DNA of 38,100 bases from positions 1 through 38,100 of the forward strand of contig JAHXIV010000050.1 in NCBI GenBank assembly GCA_025655455.1, read 5' to 3'. Source of the stretch: a gamma proteobacterium symbiont of Taylorina sp. (GTDB lineage Bacteria; Pseudomonadota; Gammaproteobacteria; GRL18). Below the pieces are notes generated by a model, which was not told where the DNA came from, made no database searches, and worked only from the letters and a program-made list of their open reading frames with translations. Shown here in pieces: positions 1 through 8,619 of this stretch (positions within the stretch are counted from its first letter, which is position 1; the number at the start of each line of letters is the position of its first letter). A program made the position numbers and the translations under genes.

Positions 1-91
1 GCCAATTGCAATGGAAGAAGGTCTGCGTTTTGCGATTCGTGAAGGTGGCCGTACCGTTGGTGCTGGTGTTGTTGCCAAGGTCATTGAATAA
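1..91 (+). CDS. tuf: Elongation factor Tu, C-terminal end (partial)
   Basis: This is the 3' end of a gene that begins outside the window. Reading from base 2, the frame gives PIAMEEGLRFAIREGGRTVG and then AGVVAKVIE before a TAA at 89-91, which is the near-invariant C-terminal beta-barrel ending of bacterial EF-Tu. EF-Tu is the cytoplasmic GTPase that delivers aminoacyl-tRNA to the ribosome. A tuf copy just upstream of tRNA-Trp, secE and nusG is the usual gammaproteobacterial arrangement. Only about 29 residues are visible, so nothing can be said about the GTPase domain. Confidence 0.95.
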   Translation, partial: PIAMEEGLRFAIREGGRTVGAGVVAKVIE

Positions 92-139
92 GACCTGAGT
101 CAACAATTGTTAAAGTTTCAGAATAAAACTTTGAATTTC

Positions 140-169
140 AGAATCTACTTTTAATTAGAGGTGGATTCT
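140..169 (+). other. Stem-loop in the tuf to tRNA-Trp spacer
   Basis: AGAATCTAC (140-148) can pair with GTGGATTCT (161-169) as a 9-bp stem with one G-T wobble and a 12-nt loop. No T-run follows, so it does not look like an intrinsic terminator. It could be an RNA-processing structure separating the tuf message from the tRNA. AAACTTTGAATTT lies just before it and loosely recalls the head of the intergenic elements at 1327 and 19924, but the match is too weak to call a copy. Confidence 0.3.
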
Positions 170-250
170 GCAGGAGCCTGTGCCGAAAGCTTCTGTTAGA
201 AATATTATTCTAAATTAGAAAAGTAAATTCAATGAGAATTTGCTTATTCT

Positions 251-326
251 AGGCCAGTAGCTCAATTGGCAGAGTACCGGTCTCCAAAACCGGGTGTTGG
301 GGGTTCGACTCCCTCCTGGCCTGCCA
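251..326 (+). tRNA. tRNA-Trp (anticodon CCA)
   Basis: A 76-nt cloverleaf. The acceptor stem is AGGCCAG (251-257) paired with CTGGCCT, followed by discriminator G and an encoded CCA at 324-326. The D arm carries GCTCAATTGGCAGAGT. The anticodon stem CCGGT/ACCGG (277-281 and 289-293) closes the loop CTCCAAA, with anticodon CCA at 284-286 reading UGG. The T arm is GGGGGTTCGACTCCCTC. The position between tuf and secE is the conserved one for this tRNA, and it is probably co-transcribed with tuf and/or secE. Confidence 0.97.
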
Positions 327-439
327 CTTTTCTAGAGGTAGTTCGGTTGCAAAGCAATCAACTATTTTCTGTATAGAACAAGTTCCATAAATTCTTTATC
401 TAAAAGATTGGTGGGGCTTGTCAATATTTAAGATATTAT

Positions 440-784
440 ATGATAGATAAAATCAAAACAATTATTGCGCTGGCGATTGTTACAGCATCACTGTTTGTAT
501 ACTACTCGCAGGAAGAAGTTTCATTACTTTTTCGAGTATTAGGCGTTGTTGCAGCCGTTATTGTTGCATTTCTTATTTCAGCAACAACTGAAAAGGGATC
601 CGCAGCCATTGCCTTTATTCGCTCTGCTATTATAGAGATGAAAAAGGTTGTTTGGCCAAGCAAAAAAGAGACAACACAAACTACTTTGACCGTAGGTGTT
701 ATGGTGGTGATTGTTGGTATTATTCTCTGGACTTTTGACCAGATTATTGGTTGGGGTGTTCGATTATTGACAGGTCAGGGATAA
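440..784 (+). CDS. secE: Preprotein translocase subunit SecE
   Basis: SecE is the small essential inner-membrane subunit that clamps SecY in the SecYEG channel. The 114-residue product has three hydrophobic segments (about residues 6-22, 29-49 and 83-108), matching the three-helix SecE of enteric bacteria rather than the one-helix form. The conserved amphipathic stretch before the last helix is present as EMKKVVWPSKKETTQTT. The ATG at 440 is the only plausible start, because the frame has a TAA at 401 and no earlier ATG, GTG or TTG; no good Shine-Dalgarno sequence precedes it. nusG begins 3 nt after the stop, so the two are co-transcribed and probably translationally coupled. Confidence 0.96.
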   Translation: MIDKIKTIIALAIVTASLFVYYSQEEVSLLFRVLGVVAAVIVAFLISATTEKGSAAIAFIRSAIIEMKKVVWPSKKETTQTTLTVGVMVVIVGIILWTFDQIIGWGVRLLTGQG

Positions 785-787
785 TTT

Positions 788-1321
788 ATGGCATTTCGTT
801 GGTATGTAGTACAAGCTTTCTCAGGTTATGAAAAGTCTGTAAAGCGTTCTCTTGAAGAACGTATAAATCGTTTTGATATGCAGTCCAGTTTTGGTGAAAT
901 TCTCGTTCCAACAGAAGAAGTTGTTGAAATGAGAGATGGAAAAAAGCGTAAAAGTGAACGTAAATTTTTCCCGGGTTATGTGCTTGTTCAAATGGAAATG
1001 AATGATGATTCATGGCATTTAGTGAAGGATGCACCACGAGTACTGGGTTTTATTGGTGGTAAAAAAGACGAGCCTGCACCAATTACAGAGAAAGAGGTGG
1101 ATGCTATTCTTAATAGAATACAGGAAGGTACAGACAAGCCAAAACCAAAAGTTCTGTTTGAAGCAGGTGAACTGGTTCGAATTATTGATGGTCCCTTTAA
1201 TGATTTCAATGGAGTTGTTGAAGAAGTTGATTATGACAAAAGTCGAATGCGTGTTTCTGTCAGTATTTTTGGGCGTTCAACACCAGTGGATCTACAATTT
1301 ATTCAGGTTGAAAAAAGTTAA
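788..1321 (+). CDS. nusG: Transcription termination/antitermination protein NusG
   Basis: NusG binds the clamp of RNA polymerase, suppresses pausing, and links the polymerase to Rho or to ribosomal protein S10. The 177-residue length is typical. The N-terminal NGN domain starts [18 protein letters not shown] and includes the conserved [14 protein letters not shown] stretch. The C-terminal KOW domain is visible as [20 protein letters not shown]. The gene starts 3 nt after secE and ends before a 308-nt spacer holding two strong hairpins, so the secE-nusG unit probably ends there. rho is also in this window (33246-34502). Confidence 0.97.
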   Translation: MAFRWYVVQAFSGYEKSVKRSLEERINRFDMQSSFGEILVPTEEVVEMRDGKKRKSERKFFPGYVLVQMEMNDDSWHLVKDAPRVLGFIGGKKDEPAPITEKEVDAILNRIQEGTDKPKPKVLFEAGELVRIIDGPFNDFNGVVEEVDYDKSRMRVSVSIFGRSTPVDLQFIQVEKS

Positions 1322-1326
1322 TTTAG

Positions 1327-1397
1327 AGCCTTTAGACAAACTTGAATTTGACCACCATCAATTATAATAATATTAAATTTCTATAATTGATGGTGGT
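1327..1397 (+). repeat. Intergenic element, copy A: conserved head plus 16-bp hairpin
   Basis: The element starts 5 nt after the nusG stop. Its head (1327-1358) matches, at 29 of 32 positions, the minus-strand sequence at 19924-19893 between pilP and pilQ. The head runs into a perfect 16-bp stem, 1351-1366 pairing with 1382-1397, with a 15-nt loop. No T-run follows, so terminator function is unproven. The copy near pilQ has a hairpin at the same place whose stem differs in sequence but still pairs. The first 17 nt (AGCCTTTAGACAAACTT) belong to the motif repeated at 1549-1587 and 17721-17756. Confidence 0.7.
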
Positions 1398-1460
1398 TAA
1401 ATCTAATTTGCTTAGAAGTAAATACTAATAAAAATTTAACATAATGCGCATAAAATATCG

Positions 1461-1495
1461 GCGCTATAGTAAAAAACTATAGCGCTATTGTTGTT
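1461..1495 (+). terminator. Probable terminator of secE-nusG
   Basis: GCGCTATAGT (1461-1470) and ACTATAGCGC (1476-1485) form a perfect 10-bp stem with an AAAAA loop. The following TATTGTTGTT is T-rich but interrupted, so termination may be partial. It is the second hairpin after nusG and lies just upstream of the rplK leader, separating the nusG and L11 transcription units. Confidence 0.6.
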
Positions 1496-1629
1496 TGTCG
1501 GGTACAATGTCCGGCTGAATTCACAGGGGAGCCTTTCTTTAATTAAAGAGCCTTCAGCGGAACTTTAAAAAGCCGTCAGCGGAACTTGAATTTAGAAGTA
1601 CAGGTGTTATTACCCAAGTAGAGGAAATT
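1486..1629 (+). promoter_or_regulatory. rplK promoter/leader region
   Basis: This completes the 308-nt nusG-rplK spacer after the two hairpins. TACAAT at 1503-1508 is a plausible -10 box, but no convincing -35 sits 16-18 nt upstream, where the terminator stem lies. The leader carries a tandem 17-nt repeat (1549-1587, listed separately). A clear Shine-Dalgarno AGAGGA begins near 1619, ahead of the rplK ATG at 1630. In related bacteria L1 represses its own operon by binding the rplK leader; I could not identify that site here with confidence. Confidence 0.4.
1549..1587 (+). repeat. Tandem pair of a 17-nt motif in the rplK leader
   Basis: AGCCTTCAGCGGAACTT (1549-1565) is followed by AGCCGTCAGCGGAACTT (1571-1587), identical at 16 of 17 positions and starting 22 nt apart. 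The second copy continues as GAATTT, as copies A and B do. The motif also opens the elements at 1327 and 19924 and forms a second tandem pair just after pilQ. Confidence 0.75.
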
Positions 1630-2064
1630 ATGGCAAAAAAAATAGAAGCATATATTAAACTGCAGGTACCTGCCGGTTCTGCAAATCCCAGTCCTCCAGT
1701 TGGCCCGGCTTTGGGTCAGCATGGTGTTAATATCATGGAATTTTGTAAAGCATTCAATGCCAAGACAGATAGTCTTGAAAAAGGAATGCCGGTTCCTGCT
1801 GTTATTACAGTCTATAATGATCGCAGTTTTACTTTCATTACTAAAACACCTCCTGCTGCAGTCTTGTTGAAAAAAGCTGCTGGTTTGCAAAAGGGTTCTG
1901 GTGTACCGAATCGAGACAAGGTAGGCAAGGTTAATCGCGCTCAACTGGAAGAAATCGCTAATACAAAAATGCCTGATCTCTCCGCTGCTGATATGGATGC
2001 TGCTGTGCGTACTATTGCTGGTACAGCTAGAAGTATGGGTATTGAAACAGAGGGAGTGGTATAA
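1630..2064 (+). CDS. rplK: 50S ribosomal protein L11
   Basis: L11 forms the GTPase-associated centre of the large subunit with 23S rRNA and the L10-L12 stalk, and is needed for RelA activation in bacteria that have it. The 144-residue product begins [20 protein letters not shown] and contains [22 protein letters not shown], the family's most conserved N-terminal segment, here split into its halves around the G-P-A-L-G-Q-H-G core. The C-terminal rRNA-binding part ends [14 protein letters not shown]. The ATG at 1630 has AGAGGA about 6 nt upstream. rplA starts 2 nt after the stop, so the pair is translationally coupled. Confidence 0.98.
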   Translation: MAKKIEAYIKLQVPAGSANPSPPVGPALGQHGVNIMEFCKAFNAKTDSLEKGMPVPAVITVYNDRSFTFITKTPPAAVLLKKAAGLQKGSGVPNRDKVGKVNRAQLEEIANTKMPDLSAADMDAAVRTIAGTARSMGIETEGVV

Positions 2065-2066
2065 GC

Positions 2067-2768
2067 ATGGCTAAGTTGACAAAAAAACAAAAACTAATCA
2101 ATGAGAAAGTAGAAGCAGGCAAGTTATATGATTTTGCTGATGCCGTTGAATTGCTGAAGTCTCTACCGACTTCAAAATTTGAAGAGTCATTTGATGTGAG
2201 TATTAATCTTGGTATTGATTCTCGTAAATCTGACCAAAATGTACGTGGTGCCTGTGTTTTACCAAATGGTACCGGCAAAACAGTTCGAGTTGCTGTTTTT
2301 GCTCAGGGTGATAATGCAGCTAAAGCAACTGATGCTGGTGCAGATGTTGTTGGCTTTGAAGATTTAGCAGAACAAATCAAAGGCGGTGATTTAAACTTTG
2401 ATGTGGTTATTGCGACTCCTGATGCGATGCGTGTTGTTGGACAATTAGGACAAATCCTGGGGCCAAGAGGTTTAATGCCTAATCCTAAAGTTGGAACTGT
2501 GACCCCTGATGTTGTTACTGCGGTTAATAATGCCAAATCTGGTCAGGTACGGTTTCGTGCTGACAAAGGTGGCATTGTGCACTGTTCAATTGGTAAAGCA
2601 GATTTTGATGCGGCAGCTTTGCAAGGTAATCTGGATGCATTATTGGTCAATTTACAAAAAGTAAAACCAGCTTCTGCAAAGGGTATTTATCTGAAAAAAA
2701 TTAGTGTGTCAACGACTCATGGACCTGGCTTGGCTATTGAAAAAGCTAGTCTTGAATCAATCAAATAG
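2067..2768 (+). CDS. rplA: 50S ribosomal protein L1
   Basis: L1 forms the mobile stalk near the E site and helps release deacylated tRNA. In enteric bacteria it is also the translational repressor of rplK-rplA. The 233-residue protein has the expected length. Recognisable segments are the N-terminal [20 protein letters not shown], the central [13 protein letters not shown] signature (preceded by LGQILGP) and the C-terminal [14 protein letters not shown]. Both ends of the two-domain fold are intact. It is followed by the long untranslated leader of rplJ. Confidence 0.98.
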   Translation: MAKLTKKQKLINEKVEAGKLYDFADAVELLKSLPTSKFEESFDVSINLGIDSRKSDQNVRGACVLPNGTGKTVRVAVFAQGDNAAKATDAGADVVGFEDLAEQIKGGDLNFDVVIATPDAMRVVGQLGQILGPRGLMPNPKVGTVTPDVVTAVNNAKSGQVRFRADKGGIVHCSIGKADFDAAALQGNLDALLVNLQKVKPASAKGIYLKKISVSTTHGPGLAIEKASLESIK

Positions 2769-2879
2769 ATCTAATTATTATAAATATTGTCTGGATCTCA
2801 TAGTCAATGAGTTTCAGATAAAAAGGCTTTGGTTTACCATTGAGAATTTTATAGAAATGATTTTCTATAAACTTATCTT

Positions 2880-2990
2880 CCAGCTTGTCTGGGCATTTGG
2901 TGGACGTCAAAGACCGTAGGTGAATCTCCCCTTGGTTTCTTTTTAAGGGAAGATTCTTAATAGGCAACATCCTACGCAGACGGTGTAATT
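2880..2990 (+). promoter_or_regulatory. L10 (rplJ) autoregulatory mRNA leader
   Basis: The 426-nt rplA-rplJ gap (2769-3194) encodes no protein and holds the structured L10 leader. GACCGTAGG (2912-2920) faces CCTACGCAGACGGT (2971-2984), the pair of strands typical of gammaproteobacterial rplJ leaders. They enclose an inner hairpin, GAATCTCCCCTT (2922-2933) with AAGGGAAGATTC (2945-2956). By family knowledge the L10-L12 complex binds this fold and represses rplJL translation. Further on, a short GATG/CATC stem is followed by TTTTTT near 3022-3028 and might attenuate, but weakly. CCAGCTTGTCTGGG occurs at 2880-2893 and again at 3097-3110. Nothing else is recognised in the gap. Confidence 0.75.
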
Positions 2991-3110
2991 CAAAATGCTC
3001 TTCGGATGCTATAGAATCATCGTTTTTTCTTATCAACTCCAGCTGATAACTAGTTCATCAGATCTGTGTTGATAATTATCTGTAGTGAGTGCTTATCCAG
3101 CTTGTCTGGG
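2880..3110 (+). repeat. Direct repeat of a 14-nt palindrome flanking the L10 leader core
   Basis: CCAGCTTGTCTGGG occurs exactly at 2880-2893 and 3097-3110, 217 nt apart, each preceded by CTTATC or CTTATCTTC. Each copy is a small CCAG/CTGG hairpin. One lies at the 5' edge of the leader fold and the other about 85 nt before the rplJ start. Confidence 0.6.
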
Positions 3111-3194
3111 TTAGGTACTTATCCTGAAACCAATTAACCTGTTCTCTTTCATACTTAGAGCAATAGGGTAAATTGCAAACGAGAGGTAAGTGTA

Positions 3195-3722
3195 GTGGCT
3201 TTATCTATTGAAGGTAAAAAAGCGATTGTCGCTGAAGTAGCTGAAATAGCCGCAAATGCACACTCTGTTGTTGGTGCTGTTTATCAGGGAATTGAATCAA
3301 ATGATATGAACGAGTTACGTGCCAAGGCGCGTGCTGATGGTGTTTATCTTCGTGTGGTAAAAAATTCTTTAGCTAAACGTGCCGTTGAGGGTACAGATTT
3401 CGAATGTATTCAAAGTGAACTGACAGGCTCACTGGTTCTTGCTTTTTCACAGGAAGATCCAGGCGCGGCAGGTCGTGTTATTGCTGATTTCGTCAAAGAA
3501 AATGACAAGATGGAAGTAAAAATCGTCTCTATAGGCGGTAAATTACTTGCACCTGAAGATGTCAAAGTTCTTGCTAAAATGCCTACTAAAGATCAGGCAA
3601 TTGCTATGTTGATGTCAGTAATGAAAGCACCTATTTCGAAATTTGTTCGTACTCTGGCAGAGCCGCATACAAAACTGGTTCGTACTATCGCTGCGGTTCG
3701 CGATCAGAAAGAAGCTGGTTAG
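3195..3722 (+). CDS. rplJ: 50S ribosomal protein L10
   Basis: L10 is the base of the ribosomal stalk; it anchors L7/L12 dimers through its C-terminal helix and binds 23S rRNA through its N-terminal domain. The start is GTG at 3195, chosen because GAGAGG at 3181-3186 lies 8 nt upstream and the protein then begins MALSIEGKKAIVAEV, as in homologues. The segment LRVVKNSLAKRAVEGTDF is the typical N-terminal rRNA-binding region. The 175-residue length is a little longer than the enteric protein. It is probably repressed through its long leader and co-transcribed with rplL, 151 nt downstream. Confidence 0.97.
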   Translation: MALSIEGKKAIVAEVAEIAANAHSVVGAVYQGIESNDMNELRAKARADGVYLRVVKNSLAKRAVEGTDFECIQSELTGSLVLAFSQEDPGAAGRVIADFVKENDKMEVKIVSIGGKLLAPEDVKVLAKMPTKDQAIAMLMSVMKAPISKFVRTLAEPHTKLVRTIAAVRDQKEAG

Positions 3723-3806
3723 TATAGTGCAAGGCTGAAAAGCTGGATTAAACATGATTTTATAACAATAAATTATGCTCAAATTCAATTAGTGGTAAAC
3801 AATGAC

Positions 3807-3847
3807 TTATTTGAAATAATAGTTTTTAACAAATTAATTTCAAATAA
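3807..3847 (+). other. Stem-loop in the rplJ-rplL spacer
   Basis: TTATTTGAAAT (3807-3817) pairs perfectly with ATTTCAAATAA (3837-3847) across a 19-nt loop, just upstream of the rplL Shine-Dalgarno (TGGAG near 3860). There is no T-run, so it is not a terminator. L7/L12 is needed in several copies per ribosome, and a structure here could affect stability or translation of the rplL part of the message; that role is inference. Confidence 0.4.
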
Positions 3848-3873
3848 TAAAATAAATATTTTGGAGTTTTAAA

Positions 3874-4251
3874 ATGGCTGTATCTAAAGATGAAATGTTA
3901 GAAGCAATTGCTAATATGTCTGTAATGGAAGTAGTTGAACTTGTTGAAGCAATGGAAGAAAAATTTGGTGTAACTGCTGCTGTTGCAGTTGCTGCTGCGC
4001 CTGCTGCTGGAGGTGGTGATGCTGGTGCTGCTGAAGAGCAATCTGAGTTTGACGTCATTCTGACTGCTGTTGGTGATAAGAAAGTCAACGTGATTAAAAC
4101 AGTTCGTGCTATCACAGGTCTTGGTCTTAAAGAAGCTAAGGGTGTTGTTGATGGTGTACCTGGTGCTGTTAAAGAAGGTGTTGAGAAAGCAGAAGCAGAA
4201 GACATCAAAAAACAGCTTGAAGAAGCTGGTGCATCTGTTGAACTAAAATAA
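3874..4251 (+). CDS. rplL: 50S ribosomal protein L7/L12
   Basis: L7/L12 forms the flexible multi-copy stalk that recruits translational GTPases. The 125-residue product has the N-terminal dimerisation and L10-binding helices ([20 protein letters not shown]), an Ala/Gly-rich hinge (around residues 36-52) and the C-terminal factor-binding domain with [20 protein letters not shown] and [20 protein letters not shown] lies 7 nt before the ATG at 3874. A hairpin with a T-run at 4318-4346 follows, as expected for the partial terminator before rpoB. Confidence 0.98.
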   Translation: MAVSKDEMLEAIANMSVMEVVELVEAMEEKFGVTAAVAVAAAPAAGGGDAGAAEEQSEFDVILTAVGDKKVNVIKTVRAITGLGLKEAKGVVDGVPGAVKEGVEKAEAEDIKKQLEEAGASVELK

Positions 4252-4317
4252 GATTCATCAGACTTATCCAATGATAGTTAGTTTTTAGACTAATAATTCA
4301 TTTGATAATACGAAAAT

Positions 4318-4346
4318 GGCCAGTGGTTCAGACCACCGGCCTTTTT
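4318..4346 (+). terminator. Intrinsic terminator/attenuator between rplL and rpoB
   Basis: GGCCAGTGGT (4318-4327) pairs with ACCACCGGCC (4332-4341) through nine base pairs and one A-C mismatch, with a TCAG loop, followed by TTTTT at 4342-4346. In E. coli a partial terminator at this place keeps RNA polymerase subunit transcripts below ribosomal protein transcripts. The short T-run and the mismatch fit partial rather than full termination. Confidence 0.85.
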
Positions 4347-4438
4347 CCGTTTCTAATATAAGGAATCGGATAGAACATAAATATCAGTTTATTTAATTTT
4401 ATCTTATCTTATTTCTCTTCAACCGATCAGGAAAATAA

Positions 4439-7400
4439 ATGGCCTATTCATTTACAGAAAAAAAACGAATTCGTAAAAATTTTGGTACTTCCAAAGACGT
4501 AATGGAAGTACCTTATTTATTGGCTATACAGCTTGATTCTTTCCGCAGGTTCCTACAAGCGGATATCACTCCAGATGCACGCAAGGATGTTGGTCTTGAA
4601 GGAGCATTTAAATCTGTATTCCCAATTTCAAGTTTTTCCGGTAATGCGGGAATTGAATATATTAGCTACCGTCTTGGTAAGCCTGCGTTTGATGAAAGAG
4701 AATGTCGTACCAGGGGTGTGACTTATTCAGCGCCTCTACGAGTTAAGTTACGTTTGGTTATTTATGATAAAGAATCCAGTGCTAAAAAGAAAAAAGTAAA
4801 AGATATTCGTGAGCAGGAAGTGTTCATGGGTGAAATTCCGCTGATGACTGGTAATGGTACAATTATTGTTAATGGTACAGAGCGTGTTATTGTTTCACAG
4901 TTACATAGAAGTCCCGGTGTGTTTTTTGATCATGATAAGGGTAAAACCCATTCATCAGGAAAGTTGTTATTCAATGCACGGGTAATTCCATATCGTGGTT
5001 CCTGGCTGGATTTTGAATTTGATCCTAAAGATAATGTTTTTGTACGTATTGACAGACGCCGTAAATTACCAGCTACCGTCCTGCTCAGAGCGATTGGTTA
5101 TGATACAGAGCAAATGCTGGATATGTTTTTTGATTTTGATGATGTTAAGATCAATGCAGAAGGTGCAGAGCTTAAGTTAGTTTCCGAAAGAATGCGTGGT
5201 GAAACATATAGCTTTGATATTAAAGACAAAAAAGGTAATGTTATTGTAGAGCAGGGACGTCGTATCACTGCGCGTCATGTTCGTCAGATTGAAAAATCAA
5301 AAATGGAATTTATTGCAGTTCCATTAGAATTATTACATGGTAAAACGATAGCTAAAGATATTGTTAGTAGTGAAAGTGGTGAGATTATTGCTAATGCCAA
5401 TGATGAAATTACAGAAGAATTATTAGAAAAATTAATTTCTGAAAACGTGGCTGATTTGAAAACACTTTATACCAATGACATGGATGCAGGTGCTTTTATC
5501 TCTGAAACCCTGAGAATTGATTCATCATCGACACCACTTGAAGCTCAGGTAGAAATATACCGTATGATGCGTCCGGGTGAGCCGCCAACCAAAGAATCTG
5601 CTGAGGCTTTATTTGGTAATCTGTTCTTTACCGGCGAACGCTATGATCTGTCTGCTGTGGGTCGTATGAAATTCAATCGTCGTATTGGTCGTGAAGATCT
5701 AACCGGTGAAGGTATTTTATCCAATGAGGATATTATTGCCGTTATTGAAACCCTGCTTGATATTAAAAACGGCAAGGGTATTGTGGATGATATTGACCAC
5801 CTTGGTAATCGCCGTGTTCGTAGTGTCGGAGAAATGGCTGAAAATCAGTTCCGTGTTGGCCTGGTTCGTGTAGAACGCGCCGTTAAAGAACGCTTAACTC
5901 TGGCAGAAGCTGATAATCTTATGCCGCAGGAGTTGATTAATGCCAAGCCTGTTTCTGCTGCTATCAAAGAATTCTTCGGATCCAGTCAATTATCACAGTT
6001 TATGGATCAGAATAATCCTTTATCTGAAATCACACATAAACGTCGTGTTTCAGCCTTAGGCCCTGGTGGATTAACTCGTGAACGTGCCGGTTTTGAGGTA
6101 CGTGACGTACACCCAACCCATTATGGTCGTGTTTGCCCTATTGAAACACCTGAGGGGCCAAACATTGGCTTAATTAACTCATTATCTATTTATGCCCGTA
6201 CCAATGATTATGGCTTCCTTGAATCACCCTATCGTAGAGTGATTGATGGTGTGGCTACAGACGAAATTGATTATTTGTCAGCGATTGAAGAATCTGAATT
6301 TGTGATTGCTCAGGCGAACGCTAAATTAGATGAAAATGGTAAACTACTTGATGCTATTGTTAATTGTCGTCATTTAAATGAATTCACTACTCAATCTCCT
6401 GATAAAATTAACTATATGGATGTTTCTCACAGACAAATTGTCTCTGTGGCAGCTTCAATGATTCCATTCCTGGAGCATGATGATGCTAACCGTGCACTGA
6501 TGGGATCAAACATGCAACGTCAGGCTGTCCCGACCCTGAAGGCGGATAAGCCTCTGGTGGGTACCGGTATGGAACGTACAGTGGCTATTGATTCAGGCGT
6601 TGTCGCTGTAGCAAAACGTGGTGGAGTCATTGATAAAGTTGATGCATCACGAATTGTTATTCGTGTTAATGATGATGAAACGCAGCCAGGTGAATCCGGT
6701 GTTGATATTTATAATCTCACCAAATATACCCGCTCAAATCAAAATACCTGCATCAATCAGCGTCCATTGGTTAAAGAAGGGGATGTGGTTGCTCGCAGAG
6801 ATGTTTTGGCTGATGGACCTTCAACTGATATTGGCGAACTGGCACTGGGTCAAAACATGATGATTGCCTTTATGCCATGGAATGGATATAACTTTGAGGA
6901 TTCCATTCTGATTTCTGAAAAAATGGTTGATGAAGATCGCTTCACTACGATTCATATTGAAGAGTTGACCTGTATTGCTCGTGATACAAAACTGGGTTCT
7001 GAAGAAATTACCAGCGATATACCCAATGTGAGTGAATCTGCATTATCCAAACTGGATGAAACCGGTATTGTCTATATTGGAGCAGAAGTAAAGGGTGGTG
7101 ATATCCTGGTGGGTAAGGTGACACCTAAAGGTGAGACGCAGTTAACACCGGAAGAAAAACTGCTGCGTGCAATTTTTGGTGAAAAAGCCTCAGATGTGAA
7201 AGATACATCACTGCGGGTCTCAGGTAGCAAGGTTGGAACCATTATTGATGTACAGGTCTTTACCCGTGACGGCCTTGAAAAAGATGCACGTGCCAAGTCG
7301 ATAGAAGACGATGCATTAGCGGCTGTTCGTAAAGATATGATGGATCAATTTCGTATTGTAGAAGATGATACCTATAGTCGTGTTGAACGTCTGATTGTTA

Positions 7401-8536
7401 ATCAGGTTGTCGATGGCGGACCAGGCATGAGTGCTGGAGATACAGTGACGGCTGCAGCTCTTTCTGCTCTGACACCACGCAGCAAATGGTTTGATATTAA
7501 ATTACGTGATACTGATTTACAGGAACAGTTGAGCAAATTATCAGAACAGCTGGAATTATCCAGAAAAGGTTTTGATGAGCAGTTTGAAGAAAAACGCAAG
7601 AAAATTGTTTCAGGTGATGATCTGGCACCTGGTGTGTTAAAGATGGTCAAAGTTTATATGGCGGTGAAACGTCGTATTCAACCGGGTGATAAAATGGCCG
7701 GTCGACATGGAAATAAAGGCGTTATCTCAACGATTGTTCCAGTTGAAGATATGCCCTATCTTGAAGATGGTCGTACGGTAGATATTGTTTTAAATCCACT
7801 GGGTGTACCTTCGCGAATGAATGTCGGTCAGGTATTGGAAACTCACTTGGGCTGGGCTGCCAGAGGACTGGGTCATAAAATTGGTGATATGCTTCAGGAG
7901 AAATCAGCAGAAGCAGAAAAAGTTGTTAAACTACGAGAGTTTATGCATAAAATTTATAATGAAAGTGCAGGAACCAGTGAAGATATTGATAGTTTAAGTG
8001 ATGCTGAGGTAATAGAGCTGGCTGGTAATCTGAAAGGTGGTGTACCTATGGCTACGCCGGTATTTGATGGTGCGGCTGAAAGTGAAATTAAACGTATGCT
8101 CGAATTAGCCGGTTATGATGAATCCGGTCAATCCACATTGTATGACGGCAGAACAGGTAACCAGTTTGATCGTCCAGTCACTGTAGGTTATATGTATATG
8201 TTAAAACTGAATCACCTGGTTGATGACAAAATGCATGCTCGTTCTACAGGTCCATATAGTCTGGTTACACAGCAGCCGTTGGGTGGTAAAGCCCAGTTTG
8301 GTGGGCAGCGTTTCGGAGAGATGGAAGTCTGGGCTCTGGAAGCCTATGGTGCCGCTTATACATTGCAGGAAATGTTAACTGTTAAATCGGACGATGTTAC
8401 TGGTCGTACCAGGATGTATAAAAACATTGTTGACGGTGATCACCGCATTGATGCAGGTATGCCGGAATCTTTTAATGTATTATTGAAAGAAATACGTGCA
8501 TTAGGAATTGACATAGAACTGGAACAAGTTGATTAA
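4439..8536 (+). CDS. rpoB: DNA-directed RNA polymerase subunit beta
   Basis: RpoB forms one pincer of RNA polymerase and much of the active-site wall. At 1365 residues it is slightly longer than the E. coli subunit (1342). It begins [16 protein letters not shown], close to the enteric N-terminus, and ends [11 protein letters not shown]. The rifampicin-binding cluster has wild-type residues: D523 in QFMDQNNP, H533 in [12 protein letters not shown] and S538, equivalent to E. coli D516, H526 and S531. The late segments [15 protein letters not shown] and [19 protein letters not shown] are intact. AGGA lies upstream of the ATG. It is the first gene after the rplL attenuator, with rpoC 83 nt downstream. 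Confidence 0.99.
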   Translation: MAYSFTEKKRIRKNFGTSKDVMEVPYLLAIQLDSFRRFLQADITPDARKDVGLEGAFKSVFPISSFSGNAGIEYISYRLGKPAFDERECRTRGVTYSAPLRVKLRLVIYDKESSAKKKKVKDIREQEVFMGEIPLMTGNGTIIVNGTERVIVSQLHRSPGVFFDHDKGKTHSSGKLLFNARVIPYRGSWLDFEFDPKDNVFVRIDRRRKLPATVLLRAIGYDTEQMLDMFFDFDDVKINAEGAELKLVSERMRGETYSFDIKDKKGNVIVEQGRRITARHVRQIEKSKMEFIAVPLELLHGKTIAKDIVSSESGEIIANANDEITEELLEKLISENVADLKTLYTNDMDAGAFISETLRIDSSSTPLEAQVEIYRMMRPGEPPTKESAEALFGNLFFTGERYDLSAVGRMKFNRRIGREDLTGEGILSNEDIIAVIETLLDIKNGKGIVDDIDHLGNRRVRSVGEMAENQFRVGLVRVERAVKERLTLAEADNLMPQELINAKPVSAAIKEFFGSSQLSQFMDQNNPLSEITHKRRVSALGPGGLTRERAGFEVRDVHPTHYGRVCPIETPEGPNIGLINSLSIYARTNDYGFLESPYRRVIDGVATDEIDYLSAIEESEFVIAQANAKLDENGKLLDAIVNCRHLNEFTTQSPDKINYMDVSHRQIVSVAASMIPFLEHDDANRALMGSNMQRQAVPTLKADKPLVGTGMERTVAIDSGVVAVAKRGGVIDKVDASRIVIRVNDDETQPGESGVDIYNLTKYTRSNQNTCINQRPLVKEGDVVARRDVLADGPSTDIGELALGQNMMIAFMPWNGYNFEDSILISEKMVDEDRFTTIHIEELTCIARDTKLGSEEITSDIPNVSESALSKLDETGIVYIGAEVKGGDILVGKVTPKGETQLTPEEKLLRAIFGEKASDVKDTSLRVSGSKVGTIIDVQVFTRDGLEKDARAKSIEDDALAAVRKDMMDQFRIVEDDTYSRVERLIVNQVVDGGPGMSAGDTVTAAALSALTPRSKWFDIKLRDTDLQEQLSKLSEQLELSRKGFDEQFEEKRKKIVSGDDLAPGVLKMVKVYMAVKRRIQPGDKMAGRHGNKGVISTIVPVEDMPYLEDGRTVDIVLNPLGVPSRMNVGQVLETHLGWAARGLGHKIGDMLQEKSAEAEKVVKLREFMHKIYNESAGTSEDIDSLSDAEVIELAGNLKGGVPMATPVFDGAAESEIKRMLELAGYDESGQSTLYDGRTGNQFDRPVTVGYMYMLKLNHLVDDKMHARSTGPYSLVTQQPLGGKAQFGGQRFGEMEVWALEAYGAAYTLQEMLTVKSDDVTGRTRMYKNIVDGDHRIDAGMPESFNVLLKEIRALGIDIELEQVD

Positions 8537-8538
8537 AT

Positions 8539-8588
8539 AATAAGTAAGCAATAAAGCCGATTTAGAATAATTTGGATTGCCGCTTATT
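8539..8588 (+). other. Stem-loop in the rpoB-rpoC spacer
   Basis: AATAAG (8539-8544) and GCAAT (8548-8552) pair with ATTGC (8576-8580) and CTTATT (8583-8588), giving an 11-bp stem with a small internal loop, followed by a few Ts. It fills most of the 83-nt spacer. It could be a processing site or weak attenuator between the two subunit genes; no function can be read from sequence alone. Confidence 0.4.
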
Positions 8589-8619
8589 TTTATAGGGCGT
8601 ATCAGTAGAGGATATTAAG

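Noticed and set aside
786..1037. Minus-strand open frame inside nusG
   Set aside because: It is the complement of a clear nusG frame, with no ribosome site or recognisable protein; the same holds for the minus-strand frames within rplK, rplA, rpoB, rpoC and mrcA.
1029..1367. Plus-strand frame overlapping the end of nusG
   Set aside because: It is a shifted reading of nusG with low-complexity, unlikely protein content and it runs into the hairpin element.
5980..6060. Possible rifampicin-resistance changes in RpoB
   Set aside because: D523, H533 and S538 and the surrounding cluster are the wild-type residues.
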